The notes beneath the pieces are model-generated. The model searched no databases, was not told the origin of the DNA, and saw only the letters and a list, made by a program, of their open reading frames with translations. From NCBI GenBank assembly GCA_023663085.1, contig JAMPIB010000002.1, positions 118,167-182,166 of the forward strand: a stretch of 64,000 nucleotides of DNA, in the 5' to 3' direction. The position numbers were made by a program, and so were the translations under genes. The stretch is from Ruminococcus sp. GTDB taxonomy: Bacteria; Bacillota; Clostridia; Lachnospirales; Lachnospiraceae. This document shows positions 1 to 7,804 of the stretch, piece by piece. Positions within the stretch are counted from its first letter, which is position 1, and each line of letters opens with the position of its first letter.

Positions 1-612
1 CGTATCATCACTGGCCGTATCGCTGGGAAATGTTTCATGATCCACCGCTATCTTATCCCATTTAAAATATTCATAATGCTCCATTTTCTGCATGGCATCG
101 GAAAACACTTTCTCATTGCCATAGTAAGCGCCAACGATCCGAAACGATTCGTCGCCTGTAACACCCGTACTGTTTTTATCCAGAAAAAGATTTTCATTCT
201 GCAGGGCGTGAGTAAAAAATATCCCCTGCGGCGTCTGGAATTTCACAGTCAGGATCTTTAAGCGTCCGCTTTTGATATCCGCGCCGACAAACGCCGCATT
301 CACGTAAATGTTTAGCGTATTATGATGCACCATACCGTTTATAAAATGCGTGACAGGAATATGTTCCACGCCATCCGTATACACAGCCTCCAGTATAAAA
401 AGTTCCCTCGGACATAGCAAATCGTCAATACTGCAATCCAATGCCTTTGCCAGTTCAGGAAGAATGGCTGTCTCAGGCAGGCATTTGGCGTTCTCCCATT
501 TGGATATGGCCTGCGGACTTACGCCCAGCCGCTCCGCCAGTCCCTCCCCCGTATATCCTCGTTCTCTGCGCAAAAATGCAATCTGCTTTCCGGTTTTCTC
601 AAGATTGATCAT
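1..612 (-). CDS. XRE-family transcriptional regulator, 3' end cut by window edge
   Basis: The frame stays open for 204 codons from an ATG at 612 to the first base of the window, so the C-terminus is missing. Residues 1-65 form a Cro/C1 helix-turn-helix (LAERLGVSPQAISKWEN). The remaining part is a mixed alpha/beta region that I do not recognise. An AAAGGAAAG ribosome binding site precedes the ATG. It is probably a DNA-binding repressor with a C-terminal sensing or enzymatic part. The downstream gene lies outside the window, so the target is unknown. Confidence 0.85.
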   Translation of the reverse strand, partial: MINLEKTGKQIAFLRRERGYTGEGLAERLGVSPQAISKWENAKCLPETAILPELAKALDCSIDDLLCPRELFILEAVYTDGVEHIPVTHFINGMVHHNTLNIYVNAAFVGADIKSGRLKILTVKFQTPQGIFFTHALQNENLFLDKNSTGVTGDESFRIVGAYYGNEKVFSDAMQKMEHYEYFKWDKIAVDHETFPSDTASDDT

Positions 613-730
613 ATAAAAACTTTCCTTTCTCTCATTTTCAGCGCTGTAATGTTATTGTAGCCGACCTCGCGCGGATTTACCATACATATCGCGTTAAAAG
701 AGAAAGCAAAATATCAACCTGAAGTTTACC

Positions 731-760
731 TGTCACTCACTGTCACTCACTGTCACTCAC
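731..760. repeat. Three perfect 10-bp tandem repeats
   Basis: TGTCACTCAC occurs three times head to tail. The TGA stop of the ABC permease (753-755) lies inside the array, so the last residues of that protein are encoded by the first repeat read on the minus strand. This is a short microsatellite with no recognised function. Confidence 0.85.
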
Positions 761-3176
761 TTTCCCGCAACTGTTCTACCAGTGCTTTTTTATCAAAAAT
801 CTTTATGACTGCTTCAGAAATAATGACCGGCGAAACTATCACAAGTACCGCATATCCCAGCAGATACCCCATTGGAAAATGCCAATGCAGATAAGTTGCG
901 CCAAAATTTCTCATAACAATGATCAAAACATATCCCGCTGCTGTCCCCAATACAGCAGTCAGGATCAGATTTCTTGCTGCCAGCATAAGTCCCTCCCCGA
1001 TCATCATCCGGGATAGCTGCCCTGCGCCCATCCCTATGGAACGGAGCATGGCAAATTCCCGCCTCCGCGACATGGCATTGGAAACAAGCGTATTGATAAG
1101 ATTGATGAGTGCAAATCCCATAAGAAACGCAGACAACCCGTAAATCATGTATTGTAGAGAAGCGTATACGCTTCTGCTCTCTTCCATATCCTCTGTAAGC
1201 GTCCTAAGCGTCAGCGCAGAATCCTCGGCAGCAATCGTTTCCAACTGATTCTCCACTTCTGTATCATTTTGCCAGTCCTTTACAGAAACGATAAATTTGC
1301 TGCTTAAGTTATAGCTTTCCGGAACCATATTTTCAATCAGATCCCTGGGAATCAAAAACCAGCCAAGTCCGCCTTCCAGACGCCTTCCACTGTCATCTGT
1401 GTCCATATAAAGGCCCATCGTGTCAATACAGCCCGCGATCCGGAAAGAATCCTCACGATACTCTGTCCCGTCGAACCATCGGAGCAGAACCTGATCGCCC
1501 GTCTGAAACCGCCATCCGAAAATTTCTTCCGCAACCTCATTATCATTGATGATAATTTCTTTGTCTCTGACCATTTTGTCATAGTCAAATATCTCTCCCT
1601 CTTCCCGATGTCTGTTCAGAAGTTCGGTTTCTTCCCTGCTAAAAGGAGCGGCACAATCGTCTGCCCTGTAATTTTGATACTCATAAGTTAATTCCATGCT
1701 CTCTATCACAGTGATATTTTTCACTCCATCTATGGAATCAATCCGGGCTTTCAGTTCCTCATCCAGCGGATTATTCATTTGCATGTCAGCCATACCATGC
1801 TCCGCAAGCTGCGCTGCATTCGATGAAATGCGGATTAAATATTCTCCAAAGTAAAAATCAAGCTGACGGGCATTTTCTTCCATGTTATAAGAACTGAGCA
1901 AGGTTGTACCGCAAAGAAAAAGCACACCGGCTATCCCAAGGGAAAGCACTGTCATGCGGAATTTTTTTCTGTTCCGTTCCACGCTTATTCCGGCAAGCCC
2001 AAAGGGTGTCAGCCTCCTGCGCTTTGCCATTCTGCCATCCACTTCATAACCGCTTACTTTTGCCGCTTCAACAGGGGAAACGCAAGCCGCTGTTTTTGCA
2101 GGTTTCCTTATGGAAAACAAAACCATGAGAAAGACTGAAACAGCGGTGACCAGCCATATTACAAGCGTATTCGGGAAATAAAATCCTGCCGGCTTTAAAA
2201 CATAAGCAAATGCTGTGCCAATTAAAAGACCTGCAATAAGTCCTGCAAAAGTAAGAACCACGCCTTCCATATTGACGGTTTTCCGGATCTGCCCGGAGGT
2301 CATTCCAATCGTGCGCAGCTGTCCAAATTCGCGGATCCTGCCTGTTACCCCGATATAAAAGATACTGTAGATAACAAGTATGCTCACCAGCAGAATCGCT
2401 GCGCTTACCCCGGCAACCGTAAACATTTCTGCCGACGTGCCGCTCTTGTTGTTGACAAACCGAGCGTTTTCTTTGACATCATAACGCTCTATACCGTACT
2501 GCTCCCCGATACTTCTTATTTCACTTAAAAATTCATCTCTGCTCATATCCTCTGCCTCATAAATCCTGGCCGCAACAGAGCAGGGAATATTTTTCAGTTG
2601 GGAACCATTCCGGGCATATTCCTCTGAAAACAGCAGGGTAAAACTCTTTGAACTGGTCTGATAATCGGTATATCCTGAAACAACATAATCTTCGGCAGTT
2701 CCATCAAGCCATGTTATCGTTATTTCTTCTCCTATTTCGGCTTCTTTGCCAATGTACTCCATATATGCCTTGTCCACAGCGATTTCGTTTCTCTTGTCAG
2801 GATAATGCCCTTTAGAAATTGCTGTTGCAAAAGTCTTCATCCTGCCGGTATTATTTTGGAAATATGCCGGACTCAAGATACATCCGTCTGTTTCAAAAGA
2901 ACTGCCGCGTTTATAAACTACCGTTTCTTCAATCCGTTCATCATTTTGCAGATTTTCTATCTGTTCTTCTGTTACATTTGTATAAATAACATGCTGCATA
3001 GCAGAAAGCGCCCGTTCTTCCTCTTTTTCATTTCCCACTGAAAAACCTGCCAGTCCCGAGATCAGCGCCGAAGTCATAGCGATGGTTATGATGACAAATA
3101 TATCCCGCATCTTTCCCGCTTTCAGGCTGCGAAACGCTATTTTATGCACAATTTTTTTATTGTTGTTTTTAAGCAT
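753..3176 (-). CDS. ABC transporter permease, FtsX/MacB type
   Basis: This is a membrane subunit of an ABC exporter or lipoprotein-release-type system. There is one membrane segment near the N-terminus (IFVIITIAMTSALIS), a large extracytoplasmic domain, a block of three membrane segments with the FtsX signature EFGQLRTIGMTSGQI, a second extracytoplasmic domain, and a final FtsX block with EFAMLRSIGMGAGQL. The duplicated FtsX layout is typical of Firmicute peptide-sensing or antimicrobial-peptide exporters. I chose the ATG at 3176 because GGAAGGAGAAC precedes it; the open frame extends upstream to 3248, but only through a tandem repeat. It follows its ATPase and a two-component system, which suggests regulated export or detoxification. 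The substrate is unknown. Confidence 0.9.
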   Translation of the reverse strand: MLKNNNKKIVHKIAFRSLKAGKMRDIFVIITIAMTSALISGLAGFSVGNEKEEERALSAMQHVIYTNVTEEQIENLQNDERIEETVVYKRGSSFETDGCILSPAYFQNNTGRMKTFATAISKGHYPDKRNEIAVDKAYMEYIGKEAEIGEEITITWLDGTAEDYVVSGYTDYQTSSKSFTLLFSEEYARNGSQLKNIPCSVAARIYEAEDMSRDEFLSEIRSIGEQYGIERYDVKENARFVNNKSGTSAEMFTVAGVSAAILLVSILVIYSIFYIGVTGRIREFGQLRTIGMTSGQIRKTVNMEGVVLTFAGLIAGLLIGTAFAYVLKPAGFYFPNTLVIWLVTAVSVFLMVLFSIRKPAKTAACVSPVEAAKVSGYEVDGRMAKRRRLTPFGLAGISVERNRKKFRMTVLSLGIAGVLFLCGTTLLSSYNMEENARQLDFYFGEYLIRISSNAAQLAEHGMADMQMNNPLDEELKARIDSIDGVKNITVIESMELTYEYQNYRADDCAAPFSREETELLNRHREEGEIFDYDKMVRDKEIIINDNEVAEEIFGWRFQTGDQVLLRWFDGTEYREDSFRIAGCIDTMGLYMDTDDSGRRLEGGLGWFLIPRDLIENMVPESYNLSSKFIVSVKDWQNDTEVENQLETIAAEDSALTLRTLTEDMEESRSVYASLQYMIYGLSAFLMGFALINLINTLVSNAMSRRREFAMLRSIGMGAGQLSRMMIGEGLMLAARNLILTAVLGTAAGYVLIIVMRNFGATYLHWHFPMGYLLGYAVLVIVSPVIISEAVIKIFDKKALVEQLRESE

Positions 3177-3213
3177 CCTCGTTCTCCTTCCGTTCTTTTT
3201 CGAGTTTGCGAAG

Positions 3214-3261
3214 CGAACTAGTAAATGAGCGAACTCGTAAACGAGCAAACTCGTAAACGAG
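3214..3261. repeat. Three 16-bp tandem repeats, each palindromic
   Basis: Three consecutive 16-bp units follow the pattern CRAACTMGTAAAYGAG. The centre of each unit is self-complementary (CTCGTTTACGAG). The array lies between the ABC ATPase stop and the permease start, inside the transcribed intercistronic gap. A partial fourth unit leads into a T-run. It could form hairpins that set the ATPase/permease ratio; this is inference. Confidence 0.8.
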
Positions 3262-3275
3262 CAAAGCTCGTTTTT

Positions 3276-3941
3276 TTACACTACCAGCTTTCCATCCTCA
3301 ATACGCACAATCCTGTCTGCAAGCTGGGCAATCTCAAGATTGTGGGTAATCATCACCAGCGTCTGCCCGAAGTTCCCCGCAGTCTGCTTCAAAAGACCTA
3401 AAACTTCCTGCCCTGTTTTGCTGTCGAGGTTTCCTGTCGGTTCATCTGCAAGGACGATTGCAGGCTTTGAAGCTATCGCTCTTGCAATCGCAGCGCGTTG
3501 CTGCTGCCCTCCCGAAAGCTGATTGGGAAAACGCTCAAGCTTATCATCTAAGTGAAGCATCTCAAGAACACCGCCAATAAAGTCTCTGTCCGCTTTACTG
3601 CCATCCAGTTCAATCGGCAATATTACATTTTCATATACATTCAGCATGGGAACGAGATTATAATTTTGAAAAACAAAGCCAATCTGTCTGCGGCGGAAAA
3701 CAGTAAGCTCATCCGCCGTCATTCCCCCGATTTCCTTTCCATCAACCGTAATACTTCCTTCCGTGGGATTATCAAGGCCGCCGACCATGTTAAGCAGCGT
3801 TGTTTTTCCACTTCCCGATGTTCCCACAACAGCGACAAATTCTCCCTTATCAACCCAAAAATCAACGCCGTCCAAAGCCCTGACAAGGCTGTCGCCCGAG
3901 CCATAATATTTTTTCAGGTTTTCTGTTTTCAGCACATTCAT
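3276..3941 (-). CDS. ABC transporter ATP-binding protein, MacB/LolD family
   Basis: Cytoplasmic ATPase that energises the adjacent FtsX permease. Visible motifs are Walker A GTSGSGKTT, the Q-loop in FVFQNYNLVP, the signature LSGGQQQRAAIARA, Walker B IVLADEPTGNLDS and the switch histidine in MITHN. The length fits the family. An upstream ATG at 3953 is in frame, but the ATG at 3941 has GGAG six bases before it and starts at the conserved MNVLKTENLKKYY, so I prefer it. The gene sits between the two-component system and the permease on the same strand, as in Bce/Vcs-type regulator-transporter modules. Confidence 0.95.
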   Translation of the reverse strand: MNVLKTENLKKYYGSGDSLVRALDGVDFWVDKGEFVAVVGTSGSGKTTLLNMVGGLDNPTEGSITVDGKEIGGMTADELTVFRRRQIGFVFQNYNLVPMLNVYENVILPIELDGSKADRDFIGGVLEMLHLDDKLERFPNQLSGGQQQRAAIARAIASKPAIVLADEPTGNLDSKTGQEVLGLLKQTAGNFGQTLVMITHNLEIAQLADRIVRIEDGKLVV

Positions 3942-4011
3942 TTTCTTCTCCATTCCGGAGCGTTTTCGCGACGGGGCGGCGCAAATCTCAAATTTGCACC
4001 TGCCATCAGGG

Positions 4012-4077
4012 CATATTTGTGACGCTCCGGCACAAATTGCCGATTGAAAAATAAGCTATCAAGTTTATTTTTCAATC
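4012..4077 (-). other. Intergenic hairpin element shared with the second ABC cassette
   Basis: On the minus strand a stem ATTGAAAAATAA / TTATTTTTCAAT (4043-4076) is followed by a second inverted pair, CAATTTGTG / CACAAAT, near 4012-4041. A similar arrangement with recognisable sequence identity lies at 32575-32634, in front of the other ABC ATPase gene. Between 3960 and 4010 there is another stem, GGTGCAAAT / ATTTGCGCC. The whole kinase-ATPase gap thus consists of stacked hairpins. The role is unknown: repeat element or 5' regulatory RNA. Confidence 0.55.
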
Positions 4078-4132
4078 TATTCCTTGTTTTCCAGACATCC
4101 TTTTTGGAACACTATAAACCCCAAATGTCACA

Positions 4133-4169
4133 AAATCCTCTCAAAATTGTGAAAATTTTGAGAGGATTT
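4133..4169 (-). terminator. Perfect 16-bp hairpin after the histidine kinase gene
   Basis: AAATCCTCTCAAAATT and its reverse complement flank a 5-base loop directly after the kinase stop codon at 4171. It should terminate or attenuate transcription from the regulator genes before the ABC genes. The same stem could act on the plus strand. Confidence 0.75.
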
Positions 4170-4170
4170 A

Positions 4171-5088
4171 TCACATAGGGATAGAAATTATAAATTCAGC
4201 TCCATGGTTTAACTCTGATTTGACGGTAATAAATCCGCCCTGTCCTGAAATGATCTGACGTGAAAGGAATAACCCAATACCCAATCCGTCCACATGAGCC
4301 GTTCTTTCTGAACGGTAAAACCGCCTGAAAACCTTGGCCTGCTCCGATTCATTAATCCCCACTCCGCTGTCTTTTATTTTTATCAGCACATAAAATTCAT
4401 TTTTACAGGCGGAAATATGGATATTCCCATAGGGCGGAGTATATTTCACAGCATTGTCAAGAACATTAAATATGGCTTCAGAAGTCCACTTTTTATCACA
4501 ATGAACCACAATATCCCCGCTACAGTCCGCATCTATGGAGATATTTTTCCGTTCCGCTAAAGGCATGACCTGTGCAAGAGAATCTGCAATCACTTCAATA
4601 ACAGGCAGCTTACCGAAAGAAAATGAAATCGCTCCATTTTCCAGCCGCGACATTTTTGCAAGTGAGATGACCAGAAATTCCAGTTTCTCCGTCTGCGCAA
4701 GAGAAAGTTCTATAAATTCAAGACGTTTCTTTTCATCCATCTCCCGTTCGGATAGAATCTGCAAATACATTTTCAGATTAGCAACCGGTGTTTTTGTCTG
4801 ATGGGAAATATCAGAAATAAGGGCATTCAATTTTTCTTTCTCCTGCTTTGACAGTTCGCTTTTCTGACCCAGGATTTCATACAGACGTTTCAGCTTCACA
4901 TTGATCTTGCCGGAAAGCGTGTCATTTATAAATTCAAAATCCGGATTCCTGCCCGCAAGCATATCATCAAGGGTACTGTCCAGTTCTCTTGAAAACAGGG
5001 ATATTTCCCGCTTATACCTTACAATGGTACAGATCAGCAGGGCAGACAGGAGTAAGAGAGCCGCCCCTGAAAAAATGTACATATTCAT
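4171..5088 (-). CDS. Sensor histidine kinase
   Basis: This 305-residue kinase has a single N-terminal membrane segment (residues 5-23, AALLLLSALLICTIV) and almost no extracytoplasmic part. It probably senses in the membrane or through its partner transporter. The phospho-acceptor is His96 in DISHQTKTPVANL. The ATPase domain shows the N box (NVLDNAVKYTPP), the G1 box (IKDSGVGI) and the G2 box (GLGIGLFLS). The start overlaps the regulator stop (ATGA), with GGAGGGC five bases upstream, so the pair is translationally coupled. It should phosphorylate the response regulator at 5085-5753. Confidence 0.95.
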   Translation of the reverse strand: MNMYIFSGAALLLLSALLICTIVRYKREISLFSRELDSTLDDMLAGRNPDFEFINDTLSGKINVKLKRLYEILGQKSELSKQEKEKLNALISDISHQTKTPVANLKMYLQILSEREMDEKKRLEFIELSLAQTEKLEFLVISLAKMSRLENGAISFSFGKLPVIEVIADSLAQVMPLAERKNISIDADCSGDIVVHCDKKWTSEAIFNVLDNAVKYTPPYGNIHISACKNEFYVLIKIKDSGVGINESEQAKVFRRFYRSERTAHVDGLGIGLFLSRQIISGQGGFITVKSELNHGAEFIISIPM

Positions 5089-5753
5089 TGCCCTCCGCCA
5101 TTCCAGATATAACCCATCCCATAAACCGTCTTGATATATTTATGGTTATCCGTCTCAATTTTGCTGCGGATGCGGTTGATATTGACCGTCAGGGTATGCT
5201 CGTCCACGTAATTATTTTCATTATCCCACAGCTTTTCCAAAAGGAGCCGCCTTGTGAGTACATTTCCACTATTTTGTATAAAGATTTGCAGCAGCTTATA
5301 CTCCGTAGGCGTAAGAGAAATACTCCTTTCGTCTGCATAAGCCGTATGTTTTTCAAAATCAATATTCAAAAAGCCGTCTGCATAGACATGGCCGTTTCCA
5401 TTCCGTTTCAGGATGGCCGCAATCCTTTTCCTTAAAAGCGGCATGGAAAAAGGCTTTGTCACATAATCATCCGCTCCACAATCAAAGCCCCTAAGTTCAT
5501 CTTCTTCAAGGTCACGGCAGGTAAGGAACACTACAGGGACATTTGTCTGTTTTTTGATTTTATGGCAAAGCAGAAAACCGTCTGTATCGGGAAGATTGAC
5601 ATCCAACAGGACAAGATCAATGGATTGTTCCAAAAGCGTAACGGCAGTTTTACCATTTGCGGCCGAAAGGATATGATAACCTTCCGCAGACAGGTCAAAT
5701 GCAAGACCATCACGCAAAGCGCTATCATCTTCTATTAACAGTATTGTTGTCAT
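5085..5753 (-). CDS. Response regulator, OmpR/PhoB family
   Basis: The receiver domain has the acidic pair E8/D9, the phosphorylation site Asp51 in LVLLDVNLP and the conserved lysine in YVTKPFSM. The C-terminal winged helix is of the OmpR type (LTPTEYKLLQIFIQNSGNVLTR, VDEHTLTVNINRIRSKIE split over two stretches). It is the first gene of the regulator-kinase-ABC series and probably controls the ABC genes downstream. GAGG precedes the ATG. A perfect inverted repeat lies 31-48 bases upstream and may be its own operator. Confidence 0.95.
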   Translation of the reverse strand: MTTILLIEDDSALRDGLAFDLSAEGYHILSAANGKTAVTLLEQSIDLVLLDVNLPDTDGFLLCHKIKKQTNVPVVFLTCRDLEEDELRGFDCGADDYVTKPFSMPLLRKRIAAILKRNGNGHVYADGFLNIDFEKHTAYADERSISLTPTEYKLLQIFIQNSGNVLTRRLLLEKLWDNENNYVDEHTLTVNINRIRSKIETDNHKYIKTVYGMGYIWNGGGQ

Positions 5754-5783
5754 GGTTTATTCCTCTATTCTTAAAATCCTTTT

Positions 5784-5801
5784 AATGACATATTTGTCAT
5801 T
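5784..5801. promoter_or_regulatory. Inverted repeat upstream of the response regulator
   Basis: AATGACA and TGTCATT are separated by four bases, just ahead of the response regulator start. The symmetry and position suggest an operator, possibly for autoregulation. This is inferred from position only. Confidence 0.4.
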
Positions 5802-5806
5802 TTCCT

Positions 5807-6109
5807 TCATGACCTGTCCAAAACAGACCAAATCCACCGAATCCTTCTCTGCATGGCATTTTCTACTATTTTACTTGCAAGCGCCGTTTCAAAACCATGA
5901 CATGCGCCCTTCACCTCATGAAGTTCTACAGGAACGCCTTCTGAGCGTAACCTTTGCGCAAAAGCAATTCCCTCGTCGCGAAGGCAGTCAAACTCAGCCA
6001 CCTCTATATAAGCATCAGGAAAATGTTTTCCGCTCTCATATCCGGGCGTTATATATTTTTTAACGACAACCCTGTCATCTGATGTACATGTAAATAATTT
6101 CATTACCAT
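5807..6109 (-). pseudogene. Remnant of an alpha/beta-hydrolase (esterase/lipase)
   Basis: About 100 residues remain and match only the C-terminal third of an alpha/beta-hydrolase-3 esterase. Visible are the acid region (PDAYIEVAEFDCLRDEG) and the catalytic His region (HEVKGACHGFETAL). The nucleophile elbow GDSAGG and the oxyanion HGGG part are absent, and there is no room for them upstream. The first 25 residues look unrelated, as expected for a deletion junction. It cannot be an active hydrolase. Confidence 0.7.
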
Positions 6110-6120
6110 GTTTATGATTT

Positions 6121-6205
6121 TTTCAAACGTATTTCAAACGCATCTAGAACACATAAATACTCTATTTTATATACTTTCATTAAATTTCAAACGTATTTCG
6201 AACGC
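6121..6205. repeat. Pair of 21-bp direct repeats
   Basis: TTTCAAACGTATTTCRAACGC occurs at 6121-6141 and at 6185-6205 with one difference. Each copy itself contains a half repeat (TTTCAAACG / TTTCRAACG). The pair lies immediately downstream of the AT-rich gene at 6208-7731. It could be a protein binding site or a relic of the insertion that brought that gene in. Confidence 0.7.
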
Positions 6206-6207
6206 TT

Positions 6208-7731
6208 TTATATACAACTCTTCAGTACTTCCAACGCCATTTGTAAACAGGTAAGCATCTCAATACTCCCCATCTCCAAACAATATTTTGTTGACTTACC
6301 ATTTCCTTCTCTTTTTATAATATGTCTCTCTTCAACCAAAGAAGTAACAGCTTTCCTGACCCTATATTCTGTAATTCCAAGCACTGGCGCCAACTCCCGC
6401 AATGACTTATCCGCACCATTTTTTATAATATAGCGAAGAACTATTTTTTCATCATTCGATAAATCAGGATAGGAATCCACCAAATCAATATTCCATATTT
6501 TTAATTCAGTATGTTCAATATCTGTAATAATCTCCGGTCTCCTGAAATCATTAGATATTGCCGTTTTATAAATCAAAGGTCCTCCAAATCCCTGCCTTTC
6601 AGAGGCTCCAAGCAAGCGAAACTGCTTCATGATAATTTCATTTCTTGGTCTTGAATTGCCACCCATTACGAACTGCGTTTTTGAAATCAGCATTTTACCA
6701 GGATTCACAAAATTAAACCAGCCATCAAACACTTCTATTTTTATAGAAGGATAACCTTGCTCATAATCCGCATGTGCCAGACAATTTACCAAACATTCCC
6801 TTATAGTCTCATCAAAATCAGAAAACGGTATTCTTAATTGATACCGGTCTAATTCGAATGATTCTTTTAACAAAATTTTAAGTTTCCCATACACAATAAA
6901 ATAAAAATTATATAAATTCATTTGATATTCACTGGGTTCATCGTCTGTAACCCTATCAGACCATCTTGGATTATTCCCTCTACGATTAAAATAATCTACA
7001 TGATAATGCGGATAAATCTCTCTAATAGCATTAACTTTACCAAGAAATAATAATGTTCCTCTTTTTAATTTAAATTTACCAGAAACCCTATCTATAATAC
7101 CAGCTCCAATCTCTGTGATAAATTCTTCATTCGTCATTTCCAAATACTTTTGCTTTGGATATCTTTTATTTACTCTCTCCTTAAATGCCAAAACAGTATC
7201 TAAATCTAAGTCATTCATATCAAAATTATCCAACACCAAATCATCCTGACTTGGCTGCGCATTGCGCATAAATGCCGCAATTTCTTCCTTAGTAGCTTTG
7301 CGGTCTCCCTCACCGGTACGAATCCATGTATTCTCCAATTTATCATTGATATACACCGGCTTCATGCCCTCCGGAGCTTCTTTTACACTAACCAAAATAA
7401 TTGTTGTATTGGCATCCAGCTTATATTCTGTAACATCTTCGTTATTAATATTTCTAAAACTCACCTTAGTTCTATTAGAAATCTGATCCCACAAACTGGT
7501 TAAAGTCTTTGCAACATTTCCAACTCCCTGAATATCATTTTGCGGATAACCTTCCACAACTCCTAATACAATAACTCCACCTGATGTATTACAAAATGAA
7601 GAATATGTCTCCCAAAAAGCATTGGGCAATTCCTGAGCCTTTTTCAATTCTATATAATATTTTTCATGTACATCTAATAACCATTCTCTTAATTCTTCAC
7701 TATTCGAAAAAATCGGTTGAATATCTGCCAT
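6208..7731 (-). CDS. AlbA_2/Schlafen-type ATP-binding protein with winged helix
   Basis: The 507-residue protein begins with an AlbA_2 (Schlafen AAA_4-like) domain, seen as YIELKKAQELP and NTSGGVIVLGVVEG near residues 25-60. A GHKL-like putative DNA-binding part follows (ECLVNCLAHADYEQG near 310, FGGPLIYK near 385). A C-terminal winged helix is present (LRELAPVLGITEYRVRKAV). Such proteins are usually annotated as putative transcriptional regulators; some Schlafen-like proteins act in phage defence. AAGGAG precedes the ATG. The gene is visibly more AT-rich than its neighbours and stands alone, which suggests lateral acquisition. Confidence 0.85.
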   Translation of the reverse strand: MADIQPIFSNSEELREWLLDVHEKYYIELKKAQELPNAFWETYSSFCNTSGGVIVLGVVEGYPQNDIQGVGNVAKTLTSLWDQISNRTKVSFRNINNEDVTEYKLDANTTIILVSVKEAPEGMKPVYINDKLENTWIRTGEGDRKATKEEIAAFMRNAQPSQDDLVLDNFDMNDLDLDTVLAFKERVNKRYPKQKYLEMTNEEFITEIGAGIIDRVSGKFKLKRGTLLFLGKVNAIREIYPHYHVDYFNRRGNNPRWSDRVTDDEPSEYQMNLYNFYFIVYGKLKILLKESFELDRYQLRIPFSDFDETIRECLVNCLAHADYEQGYPSIKIEVFDGWFNFVNPGKMLISKTQFVMGGNSRPRNEIIMKQFRLLGASERQGFGGPLIYKTAISNDFRRPEIITDIEHTELKIWNIDLVDSYPDLSNDEKIVLRYIIKNGADKSLRELAPVLGITEYRVRKAVTSLVEERHIIKREGNGKSTKYCLEMGSIEMLTCLQMALEVLKSCI

Positions 7732-7804
7732 AATCTTCTCCTTACTTCTGATTGCCTCCGCTTATGTACTTTATTGTATTCTATTTTTTATGGAAAAGCA
7801 ACAA

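Noticed and set aside
3177-3248. N-terminal extension of the ABC permease from 3248
   Set aside because: The extra residues derive from the 16-bp tandem repeat, and a strong ribosome binding site lies directly before the ATG at 3176.
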